DNA from: DAOTYX01 sp034434635
Lineage (GTDB): Bacteria > Chloroflexota > Anaerolineae > B4-G1 > DUEL01
Length of the DNA: 30,359 nt
Assembly: GCA_034434635.1 (NCBI GenBank)
Contig: DAOTYX010000152.1
Coordinates: 1 to 30,359, forward strand
Reading direction: 5' to 3'
Part shown: one piece after another, positions 1 to 7,350 of the stretch
How the letters are laid out: every line of letters begins with the position of its first letter
How positions within the stretch are numbered: the first letter of the stretch is position 1
Made by a program: the position numbers and the translations under genes
The notes under the pieces: generated by a model
Databases searched by the model: none
Seen by the model: the letters and a program-made list of their open reading frames with translations, nothing else
Told to the model about the DNA's origin: nothing

Positions 1-2
1 CC

Positions 3-485
3 CCGGCGGGTGACACGCTGCGCCTGCTGGGCCTGCCGCAGCGTTTCATCGAGCACCTGCGCGTGGCGCCGCGCGTCTACCTGGAGGTGCGCGACGCCTT
101 CGGCCTGGCCCGCACTCCCTTCCTGGAGATCATCGAGGGTTGGAAGGCGCTCTCCGAACAGACGGTGCGCTTCTTCAGCGACCCGGCCAACGTCGAGTTC
201 CTGCTGGTCACCATCCCCGAGGCGCTGGGTGTCTACCAGAGCCGCCGGGTGGCGCGTGACCTGGAGCGGCATGGCCTGGCCGTGCGTTACCTGATTGTCA
301 ACGATGTCATCCTGGACGGTGACTGTCCCTTCCACCGCCAGCGCAAGGAGATGCAGCGCGCCTACATCGAGATGTTGCGTCAGGAGTATGCCGACCGGAT
401 GAGTCTCATCGAGTTGCCGCTTCTGCCCTATGATGTGAAGGGGTTGGAGCGGCTGGGTGAGGTGGAGCGGCTGCTTTTCTCCTGA
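3..485 (+). CDS. ArsA/GET3-family ATPase, C-terminal part (cut by window edge)
   Basis: This frame is open from the left edge and ends with TGA at 483-485, so only the last 160 residues are seen. The visible start reads PAGDTLRLLGLP, which matches the A-loop region of ArsA/GET3/anion-transporting ATPases (consensus DTAPTGHTLRLL). It is followed by the helical segment and the late stretch LAVRYLIVNDVILDGDCPFHRQR, typical of the family's C-terminal half, where a conserved Asn near the nucleotide lies in the VNDV region. The family comprises cytosolic dimeric ATPases that drive arsenite efflux or tail-anchored protein delivery. Which role applies here cannot be told, because the P-loop and any metal-binding Cys lie outside the window or are absent from this part. 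No arsenic gene is next to it. Confidence 0.8.
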   Translation, partial: PAGDTLRLLGLPQRFIEHLRVAPRVYLEVRDAFGLARTPFLEIIEGWKALSEQTVRFFSDPANVEFLLVTIPEALGVYQSRRVARDLERHGLAVRYLIVNDVILDGDCPFHRQRKEMQRAYIEMLRQEYADRMSLIELPLLPYDVKGLERLGEVERLLFS

Positions 486-853
486 CCCTGGATTGCGGCG
501 ACCGTATCGCCGCTTTGGACTGCGGTGACGTGTCACCGCTCTGGATTGCGGCGACCGTATCGCCGCTCTGGACTGCGGCGACGTGTCGCCGCTTTGAAAG
601 CGCGGACTCCGTCCGCGCACTCCAAAACTCTGGACTGCGGCGACCGCGTCGCCGCTCTGGATTGCGGCGACGTGTCGCCGCTTTGAAGGCGCGGACTCCG
701 TCCGCGCACTCCAAAACTCTGGACTGCGGCGACCGTGTCGCCGCTTTGAAAGCGCGGACTCCGTCCGCGCAGTCCAAAACTCTGGATTGCGGCGACGTGT
801 CGCTGCTTTGAAAGCGCGGGCTCCGTCCGCGCACTCCAAGAGGTGGAAGAAAA
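486..853. repeat. Block of twelve short palindromes (two alternating hairpin types)
   Basis: This 368-base gap between arsA and lpdA has no gene. It holds two kinds of perfect or near-perfect inverted repeat. Type A is GCGGCGAC-n-GTCGCCGC, at 495-513, 522-539, 548-566, 575-592, 637-655, 664-681, 726-744 and 789-806. Type B is GCGCGGAC-TCC-GTCCGCGC, at 600-618, 689-707, 752-770 and 814-832. The order is AAAABAABABAB, joined by short linkers such as CTTTGAAA and ACTCCAAAACTCTGGA. A2 carries compensating changes (GGTGAC/GTCACC) that keep the stem, while A8 has one stem mismatch. The spacing is regular but there are no unique spacers, so it is not CRISPR. The last 15 bases hold the lpdA ribosome binding site. 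Confidence 0.9.
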
Positions 854-2245
854 ATGACCGAGCTTTATGATGTGGCAATCCTCGGCGCCGGGCCGGGGGG
901 ATACGTGGCCGCCATCCGCGCCGCGCAACTCGGTCTGCGGGTAGCGCTGGTTGAAAAAGAGCACCTGGGCGGTGTCTGCCTGAACTGGGGCTGTATTCCC
1001 ACCAAGTCGCTGCTGCGTAACGCCGAGGTGGTGGCGCTGCTGGAACGGGGCAAGGACTTCGGCTTCACCGTGGAGGGCTTCCAGGCCGACTATGGCGCAG
1101 CCGTGGAGCGCAGCCGCAAGGTGGCTGAACGGCTGGTCAAGGGCGTGGCGGCCCTTCTGCGCAAGAACGAGGTGCAGGTCGTGGAAGGGCAGGGCCGCCT
1201 GCTCGGGCCGGGCCGGGTGGAGGTCAGACTGAATGATGGCGGCGAGACGCTGGTGGAAGCGCGTAACGTCATTATCGCCACCGGGGCGCGGGCGCGTGCC
1301 ATCCCAGGGGTGGTGGTGGACGGGGAGCGGATCATCACCGCCCGCCGCGCGCTGGAGCGGCGTCAGCGCCCTGCCGCGGCGATCATCGTCGGCGCGGGCC
1401 CCATTGGCATGGAGTTTGCCCACCTCTGGCGCACCTACGGCGCGCAGGTGACGGTAGTCGAGATGCTGCCGCGCCTCCTGCCGTTGGAGGACGAGGAGGT
1501 CAGTGCTGAGGTGGAGCGGGCCTTCCGCCGCCGCAAGGTTCGCTCGCTCACCGCCACCCGCGTGCTGGGGGCCGAGGCCACCGCCGACGGCGTGCGCGTG
1601 CGGGTGCAGAAAGAAGGGGCGGATGAGGAGACGCTGGAGGGGGATGTCGCCCTGCTGGCCATTGGCGTGCAACCCAACAGCGAGGGGTTGGAGGAGGCAG
1701 GCATTGCCCTCAACCGGGGCTGGGTGGTGGTGGACGACCTGATGCGCACTAACCTCCCTGGCATCTTCGCCATCGGCGACGTCACCGGGCGGCTGCCCCT
1801 GGCTCACGTCGCCTCCGCGCAGGGCATCCTGGCGGTGGAGCAAATCGCCGGGATGGAGGTCTCGCCGCTGGACATGGACGCCATTCCGCGCTGTACCTAC
1901 TGTCAGCCGCAGGTGGCCAGCATCGGCCTCAGCGAGGCACAGGCCCGCCAGCGCGGCTTCGACGTGCGCGTGGGCCGTTTCCCCTTCCTGGCCAACGGCA
2001 AGGCGCTGGCCCTGGGCGACCACGATGGCTTTGTCAAACTGGTCGCTGACGGGGCGAGCGGGCGACTGCTGGGCGCCCACCTGGTCGGTCCGGAGGTGAC
2101 CGAACTGCTGCCGGAGCTGGTGCTGGCCCGCGCCGCCGCCCTCTCCCCCGAACAGATCGCCCGTGCCGTCCACGCTCACCCCACGCTCAGCGAGGCGCTG
2201 ATGGAGGCCGCCCACGCCCTGCTGGGCCGGGCCATTCACATTTGA
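854..2245 (+). CDS. lpdA: Dihydrolipoamide dehydrogenase (E3) family flavoprotein
   Basis: This 463-residue protein has the usual length for the E3 family, which reoxidises dihydrolipoyl groups with NAD+ via FAD and a redox disulfide. The FAD fingerprint GAGPGG is at residues 11-16 and the redox pair is C42/C47 in GGVCLNWGCIPTK. A second dinucleotide fold (GAGPIGMEFA, about 178) binds NAD. The second FAD motif appears as NLPGIFAIGDV, and the C-terminal interface motif HPTLSE carries the catalytic H442 and E447. The start is supported by AGAGGTGGAAG upstream. No 2-oxoacid dehydrogenase gene is adjacent. The next gene is a GcvH-like lipoyl protein, which is its likely substrate. The substrate complex (glycine cleavage, a 2-oxoacid dehydrogenase or another lipoyl pathway) is inference. 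Confidence 0.93.
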   Translation: MTELYDVAILGAGPGGYVAAIRAAQLGLRVALVEKEHLGGVCLNWGCIPTKSLLRNAEVVALLERGKDFGFTVEGFQADYGAAVERSRKVAERLVKGVAALLRKNEVQVVEGQGRLLGPGRVEVRLNDGGETLVEARNVIIATGARARAIPGVVVDGERIITARRALERRQRPAAAIIVGAGPIGMEFAHLWRTYGAQVTVVEMLPRLLPLEDEEVSAEVERAFRRRKVRSLTATRVLGAEATADGVRVRVQKEGADEETLEGDVALLAIGVQPNSEGLEEAGIALNRGWVVVDDLMRTNLPGIFAIGDVTGRLPLAHVASAQGILAVEQIAGMEVSPLDMDAIPRCTYCQPQVASIGLSEAQARQRGFDVRVGRFPFLANGKALALGDHDGFVKLVADGASGRLLGAHLVGPEVTELLPELVLARAAALSPEQIARAVHAHPTLSEALMEAAHALLGRAIHI

Positions 2246-2249
2246 CCGC

Positions 2250-2277
2250 TTGCCAACTGCACAAAAATCGCTACAAT
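2250..2277 (+). promoter_or_regulatory. Candidate sigma70-type promoter for gcvH-like gene
   Basis: TTGCCA (2250-2255) and TACAAT (2272-2277) are separated by 16 bases, just after the lpdA stop codon. This would start a transcript with a leader of about 70 bases before the gcvH-like gene. The match is by eye to the consensus; no start site is known. Confidence 0.45.
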
Positions 2278-2353
2278 GGGGCTCCGCGACAGGCCCGTCT
2301 GTGCCCCACAGGCGGACACTTATGAAAACCATTTCACAACCAGGAGGCACAAG

Positions 2354-2785
2354 ATGAAGATCAGCGGTATCGAGTTCCCTGATGACCTCTACTACGACAA
2401 GACGCACGGCTGGGCGCGAGTGGAGGGCAACACCATCGTCCAGGGCCTGACGGACTTCGGACAGAAGATCGCCAAGGAGATCGTCTTCGTCGAAATCCCC
2501 TCCGTGGGACGGGCGGTGACGCAGGGGCAGACCTTCATGTCCATGGAGTCGGGCAAGTGGGTGGGCCGCATCGCCGCGATGGCCAGCGGCAAGATCACCG
2601 AGGTCAATGGCGAACTGGAGTGGGAGCCGGCCACGATCAACAGCGATCCCTTTGGCGCCGGCTGGCTGGTCAAGATCGAGATGTCCAACCCCGCTGAACT
2701 GAGCAACCTGTTCAAGGCCGACTCGCCTGAGTTCGTGGCCTTCATCGAGGGAGAGGCGGCGAAGTTCAAGGACCTGCTGGGCTAG
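2354..2785 (+). CDS. gcvH: GcvH-like lipoyl-carrier protein
   Basis: This 143-residue protein of the glycine cleavage H family carries a swinging lipoyl arm on a lysine. The N-terminal pattern YYDKTHGWARVEG (about 13-25) and TDFGQKIAKEIVFVEIP match GcvH. The lipoylation site is K68 in MESGKWVG, where classic GcvH has ESVKA. SGKITEVN and the late GAGWLVKIE stretch are also typical. The start at 2354 has AGGAGG nearby; upstream in-frame codons are ignored for lack of such a site. It sits after lpdA, but no gcvT or gcvP is seen. GcvH-like proteins also serve as LbpA in sulfur-oxidising sHdr pathways, and this gene lies close to HdrD-like and HdrABC genes. The role is therefore open: glycine cleavage with unlinked partners, or a lipoyl redox carrier. 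Confidence 0.87.
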   Translation: MKISGIEFPDDLYYDKTHGWARVEGNTIVQGLTDFGQKIAKEIVFVEIPSVGRAVTQGQTFMSMESGKWVGRIAAMASGKITEVNGELEWEPATINSDPFGAGWLVKIEMSNPAELSNLFKADSPEFVAFIEGEAAKFKDLLG

Positions 2786-2804
2786 TCCATTCCCGCCATA
2801 TGCC

Positions 2805-2843
2805 ACGGAATGCCCGTCCGGTGTTGCGGACGGTGCATTCCGT
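2805..2843 (+). other. Strong hairpin between gcvH and the cytochrome operon
   Basis: Left arm 2806-2820 pairs perfectly with right arm 2827-2842 apart from one bulged T, and an outer A-T pair (2805/2843) extends it. The loop is GTGTTG. No T-run follows, so it is not a classic intrinsic terminator. It sits about 20 bases before the GTG start and may stabilise the upstream mRNA or regulate the cytochrome operon. Confidence 0.6.
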
Positions 2844-2863
2844 TCCACAATTGGGAGGGCTTT

Positions 2864-3772
2864 GTGAGTGTGAAGACCATCTCCCGATGGATAAGCCGTT
2901 TCGTGTTTCCGACTGGTTCTACGCTGCCGGCGGCTGGGATGCGTGAGATCTGGCTCTCCCTTGCCATTCTGGCTATCCTCCTCGCGGGCTGTGCCCCCCG
3001 TCCGCAGACCTGGCCTTCTCAACCGGAGAACCCGGCCCTGACCTCTACGTGGCATATCGACGTCGCTCGGTTTCTGAGTTCAGCGCACGGCGGTGTGGCT
3101 TGCGAGACGTGCCACGCGGATATCGCGGTGGGCGAGACGAGCATGCCTCATCCTGATGTGACCCGATTGACGCTTTCTGCCACTTCCCTGTATGACTACA
3201 GCACCTGCGCGCGCTGTCACCCACAGGAGTACGCTGACTACGATCGTGGTGCTCATGCTGCGGCCAGGGCGCAGTCAGAGGGAGAGGGCGAGCCATCCCC
3301 GACCTGCGGCCACTGTCATAGTTCCCATTACGCTGCGGCCTACACGCGGGCGGAGTTGCTGAGCAACGTTGCCGAAACGTGCGGCACCTGTCACCCCGAG
3401 GAACTGGAGTCCTACCGGGCGGACTATCACGGCAAGGCGGCCCTGTTGGGCTATGAGCAGGCGGCCACCTGTACCGATTGTCACGGCGCCCATGCGGTCT
3501 CTTCGCTTTACGATGTCGGGGAGACGGTTCAGGCCTGTCGGCGCTGCCACCCGGAGGTCAACGCGTCCACAGCCAGTTATCGCGTCCATGCCCGTGAGAC
3601 GCTGAACGCCGGGTCGGACGATACCCGTGCGCAGGAGTCTGCCCTTCTGTTCTGGGTCAAACTCTTTTTCACCGTGTTGGTAGTCAGCGTGTTGGCTTTT
3701 TTCTACACTCACACCCTGCTGTGGTTCTTGCGAAGCCTGCATGAACGATTGAAGAAGGGGCGACATGGCTGA
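2864..3772 (+). CDS. Hexahaem cytochrome c, lipoprotein with C-terminal membrane anchor
   Basis: The predicted protein is 302 residues with six CxxCH haem c motifs (CETCH, CARCH, CGHCH, CGTCH, CTDCH, CRRCH). A hydrophobic run ends in LLAGC, a lipobox with lipid-acceptor C43, followed by the haem domain outside the membrane. Near the C-terminus a strong transmembrane helix (LLFWVKLFFTVLVVSVLAFFYTHTL) precedes a basic tail. The GTG start at 2864 follows GGGAGG. An ATG at 2939 would give a more typical short lipoprotein signal, so the start is uncertain. The stop overlaps the next gene by 8 bases. It is the first gene of a four-gene membrane redox operon and probably carries electrons between the quinone-linked b cytochrome and extracytoplasmic partners. 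Close family not recognised beyond multihaem c (NapC/NrfH/DmsE-like haem spacing not assigned). Confidence 0.85.
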   Translation: MSVKTISRWISRFVFPTGSTLPAAGMREIWLSLAILAILLAGCAPRPQTWPSQPENPALTSTWHIDVARFLSSAHGGVACETCHADIAVGETSMPHPDVTRLTLSATSLYDYSTCARCHPQEYADYDRGAHAAARAQSEGEGEPSPTCGHCHSSHYAAAYTRAELLSNVAETCGTCHPEELESYRADYHGKAALLGYEQAATCTDCHGAHAVSSLYDVGETVQACRRCHPEVNASTASYRVHARETLNAGSDDTRAQESALLFWVKLFFTVLVVSVLAFFYTHTLLWFLRSLHERLKKGRHG

Positions 3773-4490
3773 GAAAAGGAAAGAGACGACAGAGTACTGG
3801 CGCTTCAACATCTATCACCGCTTCGTTCACTTCCTGGTCCTCACCAGTTTCTTTGGGACGACGATCAGTGGCCTGCCATTGAAGTACGCTGGCACGGCCT
3901 GGGCTGCATGGCTTACCCGGATGCTGGGAGGAGTCCGCGTTATGGGGATCATCCACCGCGTGAGCGCGGTGGTCATCGCTCTGTGGTGCCTGATGCATTT
4001 GGCTTACGTGGCGCATTACGTGCTGGTGCGGCGGCGAAAACCATGGGGCCCAGACACGCCAGTCCCGACGGTGAAGGACTTCCGAGACCTGTGGCAGAAC
4101 CTTCTTTACTTCCTGGGGCGAGGAAGTGCTCCCCTCTTTGATCGCTTTGCTTACTTCGAGAAGTTCGACTACTGGGCAGTCTTTTGGGGGGTACCGATCA
4201 TCGGTCTCTCGGGGTTGGTGCTCTGGTTCCCCAACTTCTTCTCGCGCTTCCTGCCCGGCATTGCGATCAACATTGCCCACATCATGCACAGCGATGAAGC
4301 GTTGCTGGCCGTTGGCTTCATCTACATCGTGCACATGTTCAACACTCACATCCGGTTCGACAAGTTCCCACTCAATCCGGTGATCTTCACCGGAAAAATG
4401 ACGGAGGCGGAGTTCATCCATGAGCGTCCTCTCGAATGGGAACGAACAAGAACAGACCCCCAGCGTCTTGAGGATATGAGGGTTCGATGA
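3765..4490 (+). CDS. Membrane b-type cytochrome (cytochrome b561/FdhI-like)
   Basis: The 241-residue protein has about four transmembrane helices with His residues placed to bind haem b: H19 and H23 (YHRFVHFLV), GIIHRVS, LMHLAYVAHYV, and NIAHIMHSDEA and IVHMFNTHIRF near the end. It resembles the gamma subunits of formate dehydrogenase and [NiFe] hydrogenase, which pass electrons to or from menaquinone. The late sequence THIRFDKFPLNPVIFTG, with an acidic and basic tail, is typical of cytochromes b paired with multihaem c proteins. It overlaps both neighbours (8 bases upstream, ATGA downstream), which indicates translational coupling. Inference: it is the quinone-reactive subunit that works with the two multihaem cytochromes. 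Confidence 0.85.
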   Translation: MAEKRKETTEYWRFNIYHRFVHFLVLTSFFGTTISGLPLKYAGTAWAAWLTRMLGGVRVMGIIHRVSAVVIALWCLMHLAYVAHYVLVRRRKPWGPDTPVPTVKDFRDLWQNLLYFLGRGSAPLFDRFAYFEKFDYWAVFWGVPIIGLSGLVLWFPNFFSRFLPGIAINIAHIMHSDEALLAVGFIYIVHMFNTHIRFDKFPLNPVIFTGKMTEAEFIHERPLEWERTRTDPQRLEDMRVR

Positions 4491-5965
4491 GGAACGTATC
4501 TCGTGGTACGACGGTAGTTGCTGTTCTGTGGACCCTGCTTTGCCTCTTCGCTTTCGGTGCTCCGGTGGTGAGAGCCCAGGGGCCAGGGCCGGGCAGCGAA
4601 GATCAGAGCTGTTGGGCCTGTCACAGGCAACCTAATCTGGCTGCTTCTGAGGGGACACGCACGAGTATAACCATGTGCCTGGATTGCCATGGTGACCCTC
4701 AGGTGGATGAGTGGGCGGGCGAGGGTCGCTCCTCGGTGTACGTGGAGCGGGACCAGCACGCCGATACGCTGCATGGGCAGATCGCCTGCGTGGCCTGCCA
4801 CACCGATGTGGCCCGCAACCCCCACCAGGAGGAGGAGCCTGTCGCCTGCGCGGACTGCCATGCGACCCTTCTCACTCACGTCAACATGGGCGCGCCACAT
4901 CTCAGCGTTGACTGCGCCGCCTGTCACAGGGCGGGCCTGCCCGTAAGCCGGGATGGGCAAACAGGCCGTGTTGTGTTGGCCCGCACAGACGCCGCGGGGA
5001 ACCCGGTGGATCGTACGGCCCACAACGTCGTGACGCAGATGGACTGCGCGACATGCCATTTCTCCGGCAACGATGTCGGCGCGCCAGCGGTGGTGTTGCC
5101 TGCACGCAGCGTCATCTGTATGGCCTGTCACGACGCTGCGCCGACGGTCAGCGTTGGTGGGTTCGGCGCCTCAGGGAGGGTCACGGACTATGGCTCTATA
5201 ATCGGCCTGCTTGTCTTTGGAGTGGGCATGCTCGTGAACTTCTCGCTCTACCTGCAGGGTGCCATCCTGGGCCACCCTGGCCTGACCACCATGCAAAAAC
5301 TCTCTTATCTGGTGGAGGATGGGGTCCGCCTGATCTTCTCCCGCCGTGTCTTCCGGTTGGTGTGGGGAATCGTCGCCGATGGCCTCTTCCTGCGCCGCGT
5401 CCTCCGGGAGAGCGTGAGCCGATGGGTGATGCACACCCTCATATACTGGCCCTTCCTGGCTCGCTTCCTCCTGGGGTTGGTCACCTGGCTGGGAGAGATG
5501 TTCTGGCCTGCCAGCGCGTGGACACGGATGCTGGCGAACAAGGACACGCCGGCTGTGGCGTTCACTTACGACTTTCTGGCTTCGCTGGTTATCGTAGGTG
5601 TGCTGATCGCGCTCGGCCGGCGTTTTATCCTGCGAGATCAGCGGCTGCGCACCGGACCGCAGGACAGAATCGCCATCGCGCTGCTGGGTGGCCTCTTCCT
5701 GGTGGGCATCATCGCCGAGGCGTTTCGGCTTCTGAGTGCCGGCACTCCCCCAGATGTGGCCCAGTATTCTTTTCTGGGCTACGGTGTGGCGGCACTGTTG
5801 CGCCCCCTGGGCCTTCCCTGGACGACGGTATACCCGGCGGTCTGGTATCTCCATGCCTGGTTGGCCGCGGCGACGATCGCCTACCTGCCGTTCAGTAAGT
5901 TCATGCACATCCTTGTTGCACCTCTTCTCGCCAGCATAGATACCGCTGGAAAGGGTTCGCACTGA
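4487..5965 (+). CDS. Heptahaem cytochrome c fused to a NarI/HdrE/DsrM-like membrane domain
   Basis: The 492 residues have three parts. First is a signal peptide (ending near VVRA-QG, about residue 31). Next is an extracytoplasmic domain with seven CxxCH motifs (CWACH, CLDCH, CVACH, CADCH, CAACH, CATCH, CMACH) to about residue 220. Last is a membrane domain with five helices from about residue 230 to the end. The last helix carries YLHAWLAAATIAYLPFSKFMH. This is the hallmark of NarI-like subunits such as DsrM, HmcE and HdrE, whose His residues bind haem b and which pair with an HdrD/DsrK/HmcF iron-sulfur protein. The next gene encodes exactly such a partner (1-base TGATG overlap). In Hmc, Tmc and Dsr complexes the haem c part is usually a separate protein, so this fusion is unusual. 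Confidence 0.88.
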   Translation: MRNVSRGTTVVAVLWTLLCLFAFGAPVVRAQGPGPGSEDQSCWACHRQPNLAASEGTRTSITMCLDCHGDPQVDEWAGEGRSSVYVERDQHADTLHGQIACVACHTDVARNPHQEEEPVACADCHATLLTHVNMGAPHLSVDCAACHRAGLPVSRDGQTGRVVLARTDAAGNPVDRTAHNVVTQMDCATCHFSGNDVGAPAVVLPARSVICMACHDAAPTVSVGGFGASGRVTDYGSIIGLLVFGVGMLVNFSLYLQGAILGHPGLTTMQKLSYLVEDGVRLIFSRRVFRLVWGIVADGLFLRRVLRESVSRWVMHTLIYWPFLARFLLGLVTWLGEMFWPASAWTRMLANKDTPAVAFTYDFLASLVIVGVLIALGRRFILRDQRLRTGPQDRIAIALLGGLFLVGIIAEAFRLLSAGTPPDVAQYSFLGYGVAALLRPLGLPWTTVYPAVWYLHAWLAAATIAYLPFSKFMHILVAPLLASIDTAGKGSH

Positions 5966-7185
5966 TGACCGCTAAGGATGACTTCTTCTACACCGTGCGT
6001 CAGATCGTTGAACTGGATGGTTGCACCCGTTGTGGGGAGTGTACCCTCTGGTGTCCGACCTTTGCCGAGAAGCCGGACCTGGAGGCGATTACCCCACTGA
6101 CCAAGATTGAGACGACGCGGCAGTTCTTGCGCCGCCAGAAAGGCTTGCTGGCCCGTATCTTCGGCCCCCGCCCTCTTGACCCGCAGGCGGTGCAGACCCA
6201 CTCCGCAGGCACCTATGACTGTACCCTTTGTGGTCGCTGCTCCGTAGTCTGCCCGGCGCACATCCGCACGCGCGAGTTGTGGATCGCCATGCGCCAGTGG
6301 CTGGTGCAACAGGGGGTCTATCCCGACGCGCTGAACCATCTGCGCGAGACGCTCACCACCCGCTACAACATCTCCGGCGACGACAACGCCAACCGCCTGA
6401 TCTGGAGCCAGAACATGGCCCAGCCGCCGGCGGGACTGGGCGAGAAGACCCGGGCAGAGGTGGTCTACTTCGTCGGTTGCGTCTCCTCCTTCTACCCGCA
6501 GTCCTACTCCGTGCCGCAGAGCGTGGCGATGGTGCTGGAGCGGGCCGGGGTGGACTTCATGGCCCTGGGTGGGGAGGAGTGGTGCTGTGGTTTCCCGCTG
6601 ATCATCGCCGGCATGGGGGATACAGCGGTGGAGTCGGTGCGGCACAACGTGGAGGCAGTGCGCCGAACCGGTGCCAGGCGGCTGGTGGCTGCCTGCCCCT
6701 CCTGCTACCACACCTGGGAGCATGACTACCCGCGCATCCTGGGCGAACCCCTGGGCTTCGAGGTGCTGCACGTGACCGAGATGCTGGCCGAACTGCTCCA
6801 CGCCGGGCGTTTGACGCTTAACCCGCTCGAGGAGACGGTCACCTACCATGACCCTTGCGACTTGGGGCGCACCAGCGGCGTCTTCGAGGCGCCGCGGGAG
6901 GTGCTCCGCGCCATCCCCGGCGTGACCTTTGTGGAGATGGCCCATCACCACGAGTACTCGCTCTGTTGCGGCGGCGGCGGCGACGTGGAGATGGCCGACG
7001 CTGATCTGACCGCGGCGGTGGCCAGGCGGCGCATCGGCGAGGCGCAGGAGTCGGGGGCGAAGGTGCTCCTCTCTGCCTGTCAGCAGTGCAAGCGTACCCT
7101 CGCCGGGGCCGCGCGCCGGGAGAAGGTGCGCCTGCGCGTCCTGGACGTGGTCGAACTGGTGGCTCAGCAATTGCCGCCAGCGTGA
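5965..7185 (+). CDS. HdrD/DsrK/HmcF-like iron-sulfur protein with two CCG domains
   Basis: This 406-residue cytoplasmic protein starts with two [4Fe-4S] ferredoxin motifs: C20/C23/C26/C30 and C86/C89/C92/C96. Two cysteine-rich CCG domains follow. One has GCV (C172), WCCG (C207/C208) and CPSC (C244/C247). The other has DPC (C298), CCGGGG (C334/C335) and CQQC (C372/C375). In HdrD/HdrB and DsrK these domains bind a non-cubane or special [4Fe-4S] cluster that acts on disulfides or thiols. With the preceding NarI-like subunit it forms the classic membrane HdrDE/DsrMK/HmcEF pair. The true substrate (small thiol, DsrC-like protein or other disulfide) is not shown; no dsrC is in view. Confidence 0.92.
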   Translation: MTAKDDFFYTVRQIVELDGCTRCGECTLWCPTFAEKPDLEAITPLTKIETTRQFLRRQKGLLARIFGPRPLDPQAVQTHSAGTYDCTLCGRCSVVCPAHIRTRELWIAMRQWLVQQGVYPDALNHLRETLTTRYNISGDDNANRLIWSQNMAQPPAGLGEKTRAEVVYFVGCVSSFYPQSYSVPQSVAMVLERAGVDFMALGGEEWCCGFPLIIAGMGDTAVESVRHNVEAVRRTGARRLVAACPSCYHTWEHDYPRILGEPLGFEVLHVTEMLAELLHAGRLTLNPLEETVTYHDPCDLGRTSGVFEAPREVLRAIPGVTFVEMAHHHEYSLCCGGGGDVEMADADLTAAVARRRIGEAQESGAKVLLSACQQCKRTLAGAARREKVRLRVLDVVELVAQQLPPA

Positions 7186-7193
7186 GGACGAGA

Positions 7194-7213
7194 CTGCGGG
7201 TGACACCCCGCAG
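7194..7213 (+). terminator. GC-rich hairpin after the membrane-complex operon
   Basis: CTGCGGG (7194-7200) pairs with CCCGCAG (7207-7213) across a six-base loop, nine bases after the stop codon. Only a short CTCTTG follows rather than a T-run, so termination is possible but unproven. Confidence 0.35.
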
Positions 7214-7223
7214 CGGCCTCTTG

Positions 7224-7275
7224 ACAGAGACACAGGGAGCACAGGGGACAGCCTCTGTGTTCTCTGTGTCTCTGT
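7224..7275 (+). repeat. 24-bp stem with 4-base loop made of CA/GA-rich repeat
   Basis: The arm 7224-7247 pairs with 7252-7275 through an ACAG loop. On the plus-strand RNA every position pairs if G-U wobbles are allowed (three such pairs). On the minus strand these become A-C mismatches. The unit is built from short GAGACACAG-like steps and lies between two operons. Confidence 0.85.
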
Positions 7276-7350
7276 GTGGCAGAAGGTAACGGTTGATACC
7301 CCCCGCCGGTTCGAGAGCCCGCGGGAGGATAGGCAGAGGAATGTTGTGAG

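Noticed and set aside
486..840. CRISPR array
   Set aside because: The units are contiguous palindromes with near-identical linkers; there are no unique spacers and no cas genes. The same holds for 24293-24369.
2805..2843. Intrinsic terminator after gcvH
   Set aside because: The stem is strong but has no T-run and lies against the next gene's ribosome binding site; recorded as a hairpin only.
533..3055. Very long antisense open frame across the repeats, lpdA and gcvH
   Set aside because: It mirrors GC-rich codons of well-supported plus-strand genes, has repetitive composition and no family motif.
5965..7185. Glycolate oxidase GlcF or LutA-type protein
   Set aside because: CCG domains occur there too, but the adjoining NarI-like subunit and multihaem cytochromes point to HdrD/DsrK/HmcF.
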